A stretch of 64,000 nt of DNA, from positions 1 through 64,000 of the forward strand of contig CALKIU010000122.1 in the NCBI GenBank assembly GCA_937995745.1, in the 5' to 3' direction. The DNA is from an uncultured Bacillaceae bacterium (GTDB taxonomy: Bacteria > Bacillota > Bacilli > Bacillales > Cytobacillaceae). The notes beneath the pieces were generated by a model. It ran no database searches. It was not told the DNA's origin and was given only the letters and a program-made list of their open reading frames with translations. The position numbers and the translations under genes are program-made. Shown here one piece after another: positions 17,135 to 26,384 of the stretch. Position 1 is the first letter of the stretch; the number at the start of each line of letters is the position of its first letter.

Positions 17135-18208
17135 ATGAATGAGGAGACATTGCGGCTTTTTAAAACTTTGACAGAACTGCCGGGTGCTCCCGGCTTTGAA
17201 CATGCGGTCCGCAATTTTTTGCGGGAACAATTTTCCAAATATGCCGATGAAATTGTTCAGGACAGGCTAGGCAGCATTTTCGGCGTCCGCCGCGGAGATG
17301 AAGCGGGGCCGGTTGTCATGGTTGCCGGCCATATGGATGAAGTTGGTTTTCTCGTGACAGGGATCACGGACAACGGCATGATCCGTTTTCAAACGTTGGG
17401 CGGCTGGTGGAGCCAGGTTTTATTGGCCCAACGGGTGGATATTATTACGGAAAACGGGCCCGTTCCGGGAGTGATCAGTTCCATTCCACCCCATTTGCTC
17501 GATGAGGAAAAAAGAAAAAAACCGATGGATGTGAAAGACATGCTCATTGATATCGGCGCCGATTCGAAAGAAGATGCGGAACGAATCGGCGTCAAGCCCG
17601 GCCAGCAAATCGTTCCCGTTTGTCCGTTCACTCCGATGGCCAATAACAAGAAAATCATGGCCAAAGCGTGGGACAACCGCTACGGATGCGGGCTTGCCGT
17701 TGAATTGTTGAAGGAAGTGAAAAACGTCGAACTTCTGAATGTGCTGTATGCAGGGGCCACCGTGCAGGAAGAAGTGGGCTTAAGGGGGGCGCAAACAGCC
17801 GCCAATTTGATTAAACCTGACATTTTCTTTGCGCTCGATGCCAGTCCGGCCAATGATGCGGGCGGCGATAAAAACGAGTTCGGACAGTTGGGAAAAGGAG
17901 TCCTGTTGAGATTGTATGACCGGACGATGGTGACCCACAGGGGAATGCGGGATTTTGTGTTGGATATGGCCGAAACCCACAACATTCCATATCAATATTT
18001 TGTCTCCCAAGGGGGGACGGATGCGGGAAGGGTGCATATTTCCAATGAGGGCGTTCCGAGCGCGGTCATCGGCATTTGCGCCCGGTATATTCACACGTCG
18101 GCATCGATCATTCATGTGGATGACTATGCGGCGGCAAAAGAGCTGCTCGTGAAACTGGTCACTGCCTGCGACCGGTCGACAGTGGAATCGATCCGGGCCG
18201 GTGCTTAA
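17135..18208 (+). CDS. ytoP: M42 family aminopeptidase YtoP
   Basis: A 357-residue cytoplasmic metallo-aminopeptidase of the glutamyl-aminopeptidase/endoglucanase M type. Metal and catalytic residues are visible: GHMDEVGF (His about 65), WDNRYGCG (Asp about 179), VQEEVGLRGA (Glu pair about 211-212), LDASPAND (Asp about 235) and the late His in YIHTSASI (about 320). These enzymes form large tetrahedral assemblies that trim peptides. The ATG at 17135 follows AAAGGAG and is preferred over 17111. Single gene with its own promoter and terminator. Confidence 0.93.
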   Translation: MNEETLRLFKTLTELPGAPGFEHAVRNFLREQFSKYADEIVQDRLGSIFGVRRGDEAGPVVMVAGHMDEVGFLVTGITDNGMIRFQTLGGWWSQVLLAQRVDIITENGPVPGVISSIPPHLLDEEKRKKPMDVKDMLIDIGADSKEDAERIGVKPGQQIVPVCPFTPMANNKKIMAKAWDNRYGCGLAVELLKEVKNVELLNVLYAGATVQEEVGLRGAQTAANLIKPDIFFALDASPANDAGGDKNEFGQLGKGVLLRLYDRTMVTHRGMRDFVLDMAETHNIPYQYFVSQGGTDAGRVHISNEGVPSAVIGICARYIHTSASIIHVDDYAAAKELLVKLVTACDRSTVESIRAGA

Positions 18209-18218
18209 TGTACGGATG

Positions 18219-18254
18219 AATCTCCCCGCAATGGAAGCGGGGAGAAATTTTTTG
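18219..18254 (+). terminator. Terminator of ytoP
   Basis: TCTCCCCGC pairs with GCGGGGAGA around a 7-nt loop, followed by AATTTTTT. Confidence 0.85.
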
Positions 18255-18434
18255 CCCAAAACAGGCGCGGCCGGGCTTCAATCATATGCGGCTTGGTAAC
18301 AAATTCTTTGCAGGATTTTAAAAATTTGCATGTGAACGTTGGAAATATTTTTCTGAATCATGTTCAGTTGATGAAAAAATTCTTTCTTTTTTATGACATT
18401 TTGCCGGGGCAAAGGCGATTCCTGCAACGAAGGG

Positions 18435-18464
18435 TTGTCATAAAAGAATCGGGAAGGGTATGAT
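18435..18464 (+). promoter_or_regulatory. Sigma-A promoter for the lipoprotein gene
   Basis: TTGTCA (18435-18440), 18-nt spacer, TATGAT (18459-18464), 37 nt before the start at 18502. Confidence 0.58.
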
Positions 18465-18501
18465 AATAAGGAAATATTCCCGGGTAAGGAGGAGGGGGAG
18501 C

Positions 18502-19008
18502 ATGAAAAAACGCGGCTTGGCTGCATTATTGCTTTTCATTTCCATGTTTTTGTTGGCCGCCTGTTCCGTTCCGTTTGATGAAGCACAAAAAGAGGCACAA
18601 ACCGCCGTTGAGGAAACTTTCAAGAAAGAACCCCCGAAAGCGAATAAGGAAAATGATGAAATAAAATATTATGTTCCCTCCGGCGTAACGGTTGAATCGG
18701 AAGAGCCGAGCAACATTCTCTTAACCGGCGGAGGTTATGAATACAGATTGTTCTACAATCCTTTGGAAAGTGAAAAAAGCCGCCTTGTATACGAGGTGAC
18801 ACAAGAACAGCGCAAGTACGATGTAAAGAAAAGTTTTGAAAATCAAGACCGGTTTGGTTTTCTCCTCATCAAAAAGCTGGACGATAAAGAAAGCGAGATT
18901 GTTGTCGGTGTGGGCGGTGTCAAAGTGACAAGCAAAGTGAAAACAAAAGATCTGGCTAAATCGGCTGCAAAAATGATGGAAATTGCTTGCAGCGTACAGA
19001 TGAAGTAG
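18502..19008 (+). CDS. Secreted lipoprotein of unknown function
   Basis: A 168-residue predicted lipoprotein. The signal peptide MKKRGLAALLLFISMFLLAAC ends in lipobox LAAC, with the modified Cys at 21. After it comes a charged linker (EAQKEAQTAVEETFKKEPP) and one beta-rich domain (about 50-168) with no catalytic motif I recognise. The ATG follows AAGGAGGAGG. It would face outward from the membrane. It sits between ytoP and ytpP, where B. subtilis has no obvious equivalent. It has its own promoter and terminator. Confidence 0.8.
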   Translation: MKKRGLAALLLFISMFLLAACSVPFDEAQKEAQTAVEETFKKEPPKANKENDEIKYYVPSGVTVESEEPSNILLTGGGYEYRLFYNPLESEKSRLVYEVTQEQRKYDVKKSFENQDRFGFLLIKKLDDKESEIVVGVGGVKVTSKVKTKDLAKSAAKMMEIACSVQMK

Positions 19009-19012
19009 GGGG

Positions 19013-19057
19013 AAATGCGGCAGAGGCGTCGAGGATTCCTGTCTGCCGCATTTTTTA
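19013..19057 (+). terminator. Terminator of the lipoprotein gene
   Basis: AAATGCGGCAGA pairs with TCTGCCGCATTT (9-bp core), followed by a T-run. Confidence 0.8.
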
Positions 19058-19307
19058 TGCAACCGGCTGAAAGCCGCCCTCGTCGCCGGCAATGCATTTT
19101 TTCAAACCTGAAAAAAACAGGCCGGCTGAAATCACTGTCAGACGGAATGCTTTGGCAGCCTGCATCATTTCTTACGATCAATTGTTTCAAAATTGCGAAC
19201 GTGCGTTTTATTGGATTTGCGTTCCCATGATTGTTATTATCGGAATATAGGATAAAGGAATGGCTGCAAACGAGAATGTAAAATTTTACCCAAGGGGGCC
19301 GAAGACA

Positions 19308-19622
19308 TTGAAAAAACTGTTAAACAGAGATGATTATGAAAATCTTATCAGCCGGGGAAAGCATATATTGTTATTCACCGCTGATTGGTGTCCGGACTGC
19401 CGGGTGATTGAACCGGTTCTTCCGGAAATAGAGGAGAAATACAAGGAATTTCAATTTGTCGAAGTGGATCGCGATCAATTTCTTGATTTGTGCCAACAAT
19501 TAGATGTCTTTGGCATCCCCAGTTTTATAGCCTTTGAGGATGGCGAAGAGATTGGCCGCTTTGTCAGCAAAGACAGAAAAACAAAGGAGGAAATTGAGCG
19601 GTTTTTGGACCGTTTGCCGTAG
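19308..19622 (+). CDS. ytpP: Thioredoxin-like protein YtpP
   Basis: A 104-residue thioredoxin-fold protein with active site WCPDC (Cys about 28 and 31), cis-Pro in GIPSF and the strand FVEVDRDQF. It reduces disulfides in the cytoplasm by family; no signal peptide. TTG at 19308 is preferred because AAGGGGG lies upstream and the protein then starts KKLLNRDDY like its B. subtilis relative. An ATG at 19260 would add 16 residues without a ribosome site. ytpQ follows after 66 nt, probably cotranscribed. Confidence 0.87.
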   Translation: MKKLLNRDDYENLISRGKHILLFTADWCPDCRVIEPVLPEIEEKYKEFQFVEVDRDQFLDLCQQLDVFGIPSFIAFEDGEEIGRFVSKDRKTKEEIERFLDRLP

Positions 19623-19688
19623 CGGCGCGCCGTTCCGGTACGATTACGAAGAACCGCAAAATTGCGGGTAAAGGGGGTGGCTGAAGCT

Positions 19689-20489
19689 TTGAAAATGAAC
19701 AGCAGACTCATGAGGGAGAAATTGCAAAAAAGATTGGCAAAACCGGGGCGCATTTTTTCTTACAATCGGGAAAAAGATGAGCTCCGCATCGAAAACGAGG
19801 CTACCGGGAAGGGACTTACGGTCTCGATTCCGGGAGTGATCGCCAAATGGCAGGAAGAAAAAGAAAATGCGCTTGAGCGAATCGTCTACTACATCGAAGA
19901 GGGCCTTCAAGCCATGGAAGAAGAAAGCAGTTTGAGCGGCCGGGAAAAAAATATTTTTCCTGTCATCCGTTCCACATCATTCCCGACGGAATCCGCCGAC
20001 GGGACGCCGCTTCTTTATGATGAACATACGGCGGAGACGAGAATATATTATGCCTTGGATTCGGAGAAATCGTACCGGCTGATTGACAAAAAGTTGATGG
20101 AAAAAGAAGGATGGACCCATGAACGCATCCGGGAAATCGCCATGTTCAATGTCCGGTCGCTTTCCACAGATTTAAAGGAAGATCGCGTCGCGGGAAATAC
20201 GTTTTATTTTCTCAACAAAAATGACGGTTATGACGCGAGCCGGATTTTGAATGAAGCATTTCTTCGCGATATGCGCGAGAAAATAACCGGAACGATGGCT
20301 GTTGCCGTGCCGCATCAGGATGTGCTCATTATCGCCGATATTCAAAATGACACCGGCTACGATGTCCTTGCCCAATTAACAATGAATTTCTTTACAAACG
20401 GCCGGGTTCCGATTACCGCTCTCTCATTCATATATGAGAACGGCGAATTGGAGCCGATCTTTATCCTCGCAAAAAACAGAAAAAGATGA
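19689..20489 (+). CDS. ytpQ: YtpQ, DUF1444/UPF0354 family protein
   Basis: A 266-residue soluble protein of the DUF1444 family; function unknown. Features include an N-terminal helix KMNSRLMREKLQKRL, the central LYYALDSEKSYRLID-like stretch and the late VPHQDVLIIADIQ and NGRVPITALSFIYE strands, near B. subtilis YtpQ in length (269). TTG at 19689 is preferred: AAAGGGGGTGG lies 7-8 nt upstream. Likely in one transcript with ytpP, ended by the hairpin at 20502-20527. Confidence 0.85.
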   Translation: MKMNSRLMREKLQKRLAKPGRIFSYNREKDELRIENEATGKGLTVSIPGVIAKWQEEKENALERIVYYIEEGLQAMEEESSLSGREKNIFPVIRSTSFPTESADGTPLLYDEHTAETRIYYALDSEKSYRLIDKKLMEKEGWTHERIREIAMFNVRSLSTDLKEDRVAGNTFYFLNKNDGYDASRILNEAFLRDMREKITGTMAVAVPHQDVLIIADIQNDTGYDVLAQLTMNFFTNGRVPITALSFIYENGELEPIFILAKNRKR

Positions 20490-20501
20490 TTCAAACGGCC
20501 G

Positions 20502-20527
20502 GGCCACCATTGTGTGGCCTTTTTTAT
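20502..20527 (+). terminator. Terminator of ytpPQ
   Basis: GGCCAC pairs with GTGGCC, followed by TTTTTT. Confidence 0.7.
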
Positions 20528-20636
20528 TTTCCGGATATAAGGTTTTGCATCGCGCCCAGCCGGTGGAAGCAAAAAGAATGCCTCAAATTTTTTATGAATA
20601 ATTGATAAAATAGGGGTACAGACCACAGGAGAAAGA

Positions 20637-23324
20637 GTGATATACTTGCGATGGTTGAAAAAAGTTTTGCGAAAGTTGGGCGAAAAAGAAAACGGAAGCG
20701 TGAAAATGCAAGTTTACAGAAATAAATCCGGCCGCGGCGAACAATCATTATATCCCCACGATTCGGGAACGGAAAACTATTACGGGTATCCGAAAGGGAA
20801 ATTCCGCTTTCCGCTGATACCTGATGATCCGCCGAAAAAAATGAAGATAGAGCCGGTCTCTGAAAAAGAAAAGACCGGGCCAAGTTCTTCCCGGCTCCGG
20901 CAAGACGGGGGAGCGGAACGGCGCCATACGGAGGCCGATAGAAAAAAACCGTTTACACCGACAAAAGTGCCGTCACCGGTTTACGGATTTGCAAAGCCGC
21001 GGAAATATAAAGTTGCTCAGGCAAGCGGACAGACCGGGTTGTTATCCGGACAATCTGCCGGGAAAATCAGGGCACGGCAGCAAACGTTTGCGGAAGATCA
21101 ACATTTGGAACGAAGGCCGGAAGAACGAAAAGAAAGCAGCCAACAACATTTACAGGAGACGAAAGGGGCGGATGACAGCCATCGGGAAGAAGAAAGTGCC
21201 CTGGGACAAGCCGGCGCGGGAATGGCGGAAAGTCTGCCTGCTGCTTCGGATGAAGATTCCGGCGAACATGTGATAGGGACGGCCGAACCGCAAAAGGCAG
21301 CGGAGGAAGACGTTCAAAAGCACGGGGAAAGTTCCGCTGATTGGCCAAGCAATACCGGAAGCGAAGGGGATTATGACAGCCCGATGGGAGAAACCGAAAG
21401 CCATGATACCGGAAAAGGAGAAGAGGGAACGGTTACTCCCCATCGCCAACAAGAGGGATCGGCAGGCATCTTGAAATCCGAACCGGAGGAACCTTGCCCG
21501 GAAAAACCGGAAACGGTCCACGTTAAGAGAGAAAATCAGGTTGGAAATGATAATAATGAAGTTTATACATCAACAAGGCGGGAACATAATAAGAATATGA
21601 AGGAGATCAATGCCCGGCCCATTCCTTATAACGTCATCATGCTGAACGCGGACAAAAAAAAGCTGGCGGAAAAGGTTAAAGGAGCAAGGGCCGCCTGCGA
21701 ACGTCCGCCGGCAAGTGTCCGTTCCGACAACAAAGCGGCGGTTGTTTCCCGGCAACCATACCGGGAGGAAACCGGCGCCGGAGCGAAGGAAAGATGCATT
21801 CCGCAGAACCGGAAACAGGAAACATCAGACGTAAACGGACAGTTAAAAACGGTGAGGACGCACGGTTCCGCTCCGGCATCGGGCGCAGAATGCGGATACG
21901 TTTTTCCTTCCGTTGACCTTCTTCAACCGCCTGTAGTGGCGGAAAGGAATACGAAATGGATGGAAGAACAAAAGCGCATTTTGAATGAAACGTTAAAAAA
22001 TTTCCATGTCCGCGCGCGGGTGGTCCATATGACCCAGGGGCCGTCCGTCACCCGGTTTGAGATTTACCCCGAACCGGGAGTAAAGGTCAGCAAAATCACC
22101 AGTTTAACCGACGATATTAAGCTGAGCCTGGCGGCGAAGGACATACGGATGGAAGCGCCGATTCCCGGGAAGCATACGATTGGGATTGAAGTTCCGAACC
22201 AATCGAGACGTCCGGTATTGCTCCGGGAAATTATTGAAACGCCTGCATTTCGGGAACATCCGTCTCCTTTGACGGCAGCTCTTGGATTGGACATTTCCGG
22301 GAACCCGGTTGTTACGGATTTGACAAAGATGCCTCACGGGCTAATTGCCGGAGCGACCGGATCCGGGAAAAGTGTTTGCATTAACTCCGTTTTAATCAGC
22401 ATTCTGTATAAAGCGAATCCTGATGAAGTGAAATTGCTGTTAATCGACCCGAAAATGGTGGAGCTCGCTCCTTACAACGAAATACCCCATCTGCTCAGCC
22501 CGGTGATTACCGATGTAAAAGCGGCCACTGCCGCACTAAAATGGACGGTTTCAGAGATGGAGCGCCGCTACCAATTGTTTGCGCAAACGGGAGTAAGAAA
22601 TATTACCCGCTTCAACGCGTTCATGACTAAGGAAGGACGCTTTTCTGAAAAGCTTCCTTATATCGTGGTCGTGATCGACGAGTTGGCGGATTTGATGATG
22701 ATGTCTCCGGCAGATGTGGAGGAGGCTATTTGCCGGGTAGCCCAAAAGGCCCGGGCCTGCGGGATTCATTTAATCATTGCCACCCAGAGGCCGTCTGTTG
22801 ACGTCATCACCGGTCTTATCAAGGCGAATGTGCCGACGAGAATCGCTTTTTCCGTCTCTTCGCAAGCCGATTCCAGGACGATCATCGACATGAGCGGAGC
22901 GGAACGGCTGCTCGGAAAAGGAGACATGCTGTTTTTGGAAAACGGCGCTCCCAAACCGGTCCGTCTGCAAGGAACGTTTGTATCCGATGAGGAAATTGAC
23001 GCCGTGGTGGCTCATGTCAGGAGTCAACAGTCTCCGCAATACTTATTTGAACAGGAAGAGCTTTTACAAAAAGCCGTTCTTCACGAGGAAGAAGACGAAT
23101 TGTTTTATGATGCTTGCGAATTTGTTGTCCAAAGCGGCACAGCATCCACATCCAGTCTGCAGCGCCGTTTTAAGATCGGCTATAACCGGGCAGCGAGACT
23201 GATGGATATGATGGAAGCGAGGGGATTTATTTCCGAACCGAATGGAAGCAAACCCCGGGATGTACTGATTACCGAGTCGGATTTAGAAACAATAAAAAAG
23301 GCTGATGAAGAATTCAGCCTGTAA
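20637..23324 (+). CDS. sftA: DNA translocase SftA (FtsK/SpoIIIE family, soluble)
   Basis: An 895-residue DNA pump without transmembrane segments. B. subtilis SftA acts at the septum to clear chromosome arms before division closes. The first ~430 residues are low-complexity, rich in Glu, Lys, Gly and Ser. The motor follows: an alpha/beta region (about 440-550), Walker A GATGSGKSV (about 571-579), Walker B VVVIDELADL (about 677) and ATQRPSVDVITGLIKANVPTR. The end is a winged-helix gamma domain (about 820-890), which reads SRS/KOPS-like DNA. The GTG start has AGGAG 5 nt upstream; a TTG 9 nt later is possible. Slightly shorter than B. subtilis SftA. Confidence 0.93.
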   Translation: MIYLRWLKKVLRKLGEKENGSVKMQVYRNKSGRGEQSLYPHDSGTENYYGYPKGKFRFPLIPDDPPKKMKIEPVSEKEKTGPSSSRLRQDGGAERRHTEADRKKPFTPTKVPSPVYGFAKPRKYKVAQASGQTGLLSGQSAGKIRARQQTFAEDQHLERRPEERKESSQQHLQETKGADDSHREEESALGQAGAGMAESLPAASDEDSGEHVIGTAEPQKAAEEDVQKHGESSADWPSNTGSEGDYDSPMGETESHDTGKGEEGTVTPHRQQEGSAGILKSEPEEPCPEKPETVHVKRENQVGNDNNEVYTSTRREHNKNMKEINARPIPYNVIMLNADKKKLAEKVKGARAACERPPASVRSDNKAAVVSRQPYREETGAGAKERCIPQNRKQETSDVNGQLKTVRTHGSAPASGAECGYVFPSVDLLQPPVVAERNTKWMEEQKRILNETLKNFHVRARVVHMTQGPSVTRFEIYPEPGVKVSKITSLTDDIKLSLAAKDIRMEAPIPGKHTIGIEVPNQSRRPVLLREIIETPAFREHPSPLTAALGLDISGNPVVTDLTKMPHGLIAGATGSGKSVCINSVLISILYKANPDEVKLLLIDPKMVELAPYNEIPHLLSPVITDVKAATAALKWTVSEMERRYQLFAQTGVRNITRFNAFMTKEGRFSEKLPYIVVVIDELADLMMMSPADVEEAICRVAQKARACGIHLIIATQRPSVDVITGLIKANVPTRIAFSVSSQADSRTIIDMSGAERLLGKGDMLFLENGAPKPVRLQGTFVSDEEIDAVVAHVRSQQSPQYLFEQEELLQKAVLHEEEDELFYDACEFVVQSGTASTSSLQRRFKIGYNRAARLMDMMEARGFISEPNGSKPRDVLITESDLETIKKADEEFSL

Positions 23325-23377
23325 ATGCCGGTGTATGGCGGAAACATGTCCATGTGCCGTCTGCCGGCATAGTTTTT
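23325..23377 (+). terminator. Terminator of sftA
   Basis: ATGCCGG (23325-23331) pairs with CCGGCAT (23364-23370), with a possible inner stem, followed by AGTTTTT. Confidence 0.65.
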
Positions 23378-23390
23378 CTGCATGTTTATA

Positions 23391-23399
23391 TGTTATAAT
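23391..23399 (+). promoter_or_regulatory. Extended -10 promoter element for murC
   Basis: TGT-TATAAT (TATAAT at 23394-23399) is an extended -10. The -35 region is poor. The murC start is 134 nt downstream. Confidence 0.5.
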
Positions 23400-23532
23400 C
23401 AGAAAATGTGGGAATAAATTTTTGTTCGGTAAAGAAGGCATTCGTCCATTGCCGGTTTTATGAACGAAATGAGCAAAAACAGTTAAATCTCATATACTGT
23501 GTTACAGATAGATGATGGTTGGAGGTTCTTCT

Positions 23533-24840
23533 ATGACGATTTACCATTTTGTGGGCATAAAAGGGACGGGGATGAGCGCGCTTGCACAAGTTCTCCATGA
23601 TATGGGTTTGACCGTTCAAGGTTCGGATGTGGAGAAGTACTTTTTTACGCAGGCGGCTCTTGAAAAAGCCGGTATCAAAATTTTGCCCTTTCAAAAGGAA
23701 AATATTAAAGAAGGAATGACAGTCATTGCCGGAAACGCTTTTCCGGACACGCACGAAGAAATCGAAGAAGCAAAAAGGTTGAACATTCCGGTAATCAGAT
23801 ATCACAGTTTCTTGGGCAAGTTTATGCAAAAATTTACAAGTATTGCGGTTACCGGCGCTCATGGAAAGACATCGACGACCGGGCTGCTTTCACATGTTTT
23901 GGAGGGCGCGAAACCGACGGCCTATCTGATAGGGGACGGTACGGGAAAAGGAGTGGAAGAAGCCGAATATTTTGTTTTTGAAGCGTGTGAGTACAGACGG
24001 CATTTTTTATCCTATTTTCCTGATTATGCGATTATGACGAACATCGATTTTGACCATCCTGATTATTTTGCAAATATAGAAGATGTTTTTTCCGCATTTC
24101 AGGAGATGGCTGTTCAGGTAAAAAAGGGAATTTTTGCTTACGGTGACGACGAATATTTGCAGAGAATCCAAGCCAAAGTACCGGTCGTTTTTTACGGCTT
24201 TGGCGAGGAAAATGATTTTCAGGCCAGAAATGTGGAAAAAACAACGGAAGGAACAACATTCGATGTTTTTGTAAGAAACACTTTTTATGATTCATTCCAT
24301 ATTCCTTTGTTCGGCAAACATAATGTTTTAAATGCACTGGCGGTTATTGCCATTTGTCATTACGAAGGAATAAAAACAGAGATTATTAAGGAACGTTTGG
24401 CCAGTTTTGCCGGGGTGAAAAGACGTTTTACGGAAAAACATATCGGTTCGCAAATTTTGATAGACGATTATGCCCACCATCCGACGGAAATCAGGGCGAC
24501 CATTGACGCTGCCCGCCAGAAATTTCCGGACAGGAAAATCGTTGCCGTGTTTCAGCCCCATACTTATACGAGAACACAAGCTTTTCTCGAGGAGTTTGCC
24601 GAAAGTTTGCGTTTGGCTGACAAGGTGTATTTATGTGAAATATTTGGCTCGGCCAGGGAAAACCACGGAAAATTATCGATTGAAGATTTGCAAAAACAAA
24701 TTCCGGGGTCCAAAATTCTTACTGAAGAAGGAACTTATGTCTTGAAGGAAAATGAGGGGGCTGTCATTATTTTCATGGGCGCCGGTGATATTCAAAAATA
24801 TCAGCAGGCGTATGAAAAATATTTAATCGAAACCGTTTAG
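23533..24840 (+). CDS. murC: UDP-N-acetylmuramate--L-alanine ligase MurC
   Basis: A 435-residue cytoplasmic ligase that adds L-Ala to UDP-MurNAc with ATP. The N-terminal Rossmann domain begins YHFVGIKGTGMSALA. The ATP loop TGAHGKTSTT is at about 108-117. The central HPDYFANIEDV and C-terminal IDDYAHHPTEIRATIDAAR are Mur ligase landmarks. The ATG at 23533 follows GGAGG; an in-frame ATG at 23512 is less likely. sftA-murC order is as in B. subtilis. Confidence 0.96.
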   Translation: MTIYHFVGIKGTGMSALAQVLHDMGLTVQGSDVEKYFFTQAALEKAGIKILPFQKENIKEGMTVIAGNAFPDTHEEIEEAKRLNIPVIRYHSFLGKFMQKFTSIAVTGAHGKTSTTGLLSHVLEGAKPTAYLIGDGTGKGVEEAEYFVFEACEYRRHFLSYFPDYAIMTNIDFDHPDYFANIEDVFSAFQEMAVQVKKGIFAYGDDEYLQRIQAKVPVVFYGFGEENDFQARNVEKTTEGTTFDVFVRNTFYDSFHIPLFGKHNVLNALAVIAICHYEGIKTEIIKERLASFAGVKRRFTEKHIGSQILIDDYAHHPTEIRATIDAARQKFPDRKIVAVFQPHTYTRTQAFLEEFAESLRLADKVYLCEIFGSARENHGKLSIEDLQKQIPGSKILTEEGTYVLKENEGAVIIFMGAGDIQKYQQAYEKYLIETV

Positions 24841-25431
24841 TCATTATCGTATGACGCGGCGCCGGAAGCGTGAAGGCGCAGAAAGAATGCGGCTTCGCAA
24901 AAATCGGTTTTGCGGTACGGCGAATTTTTCCGGACGGAACACGCAGGCGCAATGGCAAACTTGATGTTTTACAGAGGGGAAGTCGAAAGGTCAGGAGGGC
25001 TGACATTCCGGCTCCCCTTTTTTCTTGGAATTCCCCTTTTGCAGACATAAATGCCGTTTTTTTACGGATTAAACTTAAACGGAGAAAATTTGCGGTTGCC
25101 GGGATATACACCGGATTTTGCTTTCGCAAATCCAGTTTTTGTGGATGCTGCGGCATGTATTGTTCCGCATTTTGGAAAAAAGCCGCCTTTTTGCTCCCGC
25201 ATTCCCGGAAGGGGCAAGCCCGTTTCGTTTTTTTTTGCGTTATTTGACAGCATTTCGGACGGATTCTCTTAATCGGTTTTTTTTTGACGAGAAACTTGTT
25301 ATTTTATTCTAAAATTACCGCTCTTTATGTTAAGATTTTTAATAAAGAAGCCCGTACTTTGGCAATAGTATAGGATGGAGGACCGGCATCCGGAATTTTG
25401 CGGCGGACGCCGAGGGAGGTGTGAACTTTAT
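24841..25431. other. Long intergenic region murC-ytxG
   Basis: About 590 bp without a supported gene; the open frames here lack ribosome sites and sensible composition. It holds a terminator at 24975-25024. A weak sigma-A-like pair (TTGACG near 25285, 17 nt, TTCTAA) may serve ytxGH. B. subtilis ytxGH is under sigma-B and sigma-H; I could not find a convincing sigma-B pair (GTTTAA/GGGTAT) here. Confidence 0.5.
24975..25024 (+). terminator. Probable terminator downstream of murC
   Basis: AGGGGA (24975-24980) pairs with CTCCCCT (24-nt region ending 25018), enclosing an inner GTCAG/CTGAC hairpin, followed by TTTTTT. It stands 135 nt after the murC stop. Confidence 0.6.
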
Positions 25432-25899
25432 ATGGAAATAATATTGTATATAAGCGCCGGTGTTGCCGCCATTGCTTTTGTTATCCTCGTTATTTATTTC
25501 GTAAGAACGTTAAATATATTGCGTGAAACTTTAAAAAATGTGTCCCAAACGATGGAAAAAATCGAACAGCACATCGAAGAGTTGTCCGGGGAAACAAAGC
25601 AATTATTACATAAGACAAATAAATTGGCTGATGATCTTCAAGACAAATCGGCACGATTAAATACAGCCGTTGACGCAATCAGCGACATCGGAGAATCTGT
25701 GCAAAAATTAAATCAAACGATTCAAAAAATTACCCGTTCTGTCACTCAACAAATCGAAGCGAATCAAGAAAAGGTGTCACAAATTGTTCAATGGAGTCAA
25801 GTGATTTTGCAGTTAAAGGACAAATGGCAGGAAAGAAAGATGGCCAAGAAAAAGTTGGAGCTCGGGGGCAAGCAGCTTCGAGAAGGGGCTGACAATTAA
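25432..25899 (+). CDS. ytxG: YtxG, DUF948 general stress protein
   Basis: A 155-residue protein with one N-terminal membrane helix (EIILYISAGVAAIAFVILVI, about 2-22) and a long coiled-coil domain of the DUF948 type (about 28-130), rich in Gln, Glu and Lys heptads. It is probably anchored in the membrane with the coil in the cytoplasm. The B. subtilis homologue is a general stress protein of unknown mechanism. The ATG at 25432 follows GGGAGGTG. ytxH starts 23 nt downstream. Confidence 0.87.
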   Translation: MEIILYISAGVAAIAFVILVIYFVRTLNILRETLKNVSQTMEKIEQHIEELSGETKQLLHKTNKLADDLQDKSARLNTAVDAISDIGESVQKLNQTIQKITRSVTQQIEANQEKVSQIVQWSQVILQLKDKWQERKMAKKKLELGGKQLREGADN

Positions 25900-25922
25900 T
25901 TCTTTACGGGGAGGTAAAAAGG

Positions 25923-26384
25923 ATGTCGAAACATTTGGACAGGGAGTTTGAACAAGAAAAAGGAATCAACACAAAAGATTTTTTAATTGGCGCATTGGTC
26001 GGCGGAATCGTCGGAGCGTTGACCGCACTGTTTTTGGCTCCGAAATCCGGAAAGGAAATGCGCGGCGACCTGAATCTTCAAGCCCGGGCCATTAAGGAAA
26101 AATCTAGCCAGTTGGCTGAAACCGCGAAAATGAAAAGCGTCGAACTGGTCGAAGCGGCAAAAGAGAAGTCCGTTACAATCGGACAAGCGATTTCCAAGCA
26201 ATCAAGCCAGGTAGTAAACAAGATGAAAGGCATGAAAGATGAAAAAGAATCCAGCGAATCAGCCGACGAGGAACCAAGGGAATACATCCCCTTAAATGAA
26301 GACATTCAACGGAAGCTTGAAGAAACGAAAAAGGCTTTTGATGAAACAGAATCGATGATGAACCGGGAAGAAAATAAATCTTAA
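25923..26384 (+). CDS. ytxH: YtxH domain general stress protein
   Basis: A 153-residue protein of the YtxH/gas vesicle-like family. After a short charged head comes a glycine-rich helix, DFLIGALVGGIVGALTALF (about 20-38), with the family turn LAPKSGKEMR. A long amphipathic, Ala/Lys/Glu-rich coil follows (about 50-115), with an acidic tail. The ATG follows GGGGAGGT. Second gene of a ytxGH operon; the third B. subtilis gene, ytxJ, is missing downstream. Confidence 0.88.
   Translation: MSKHLDREFEQEKGINTKDFLIGALVGGIVGALTALFLAPKSGKEMRGDLNLQARAIKEKSSQLAETAKMKSVELVEAAKEKSVTIGQAISKQSSQVVNKMKGMKDEKESSESADEEPREYIPLNEDIQRKLEETKKAFDETESMMNREENKS

Noticed and set aside
24870..25312. Several small plus-strand frames between murC and ytxG
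   Set aside because: No ribosome sites, Arg/Phe/Cys-rich random-like composition, and one overlaps a terminator.
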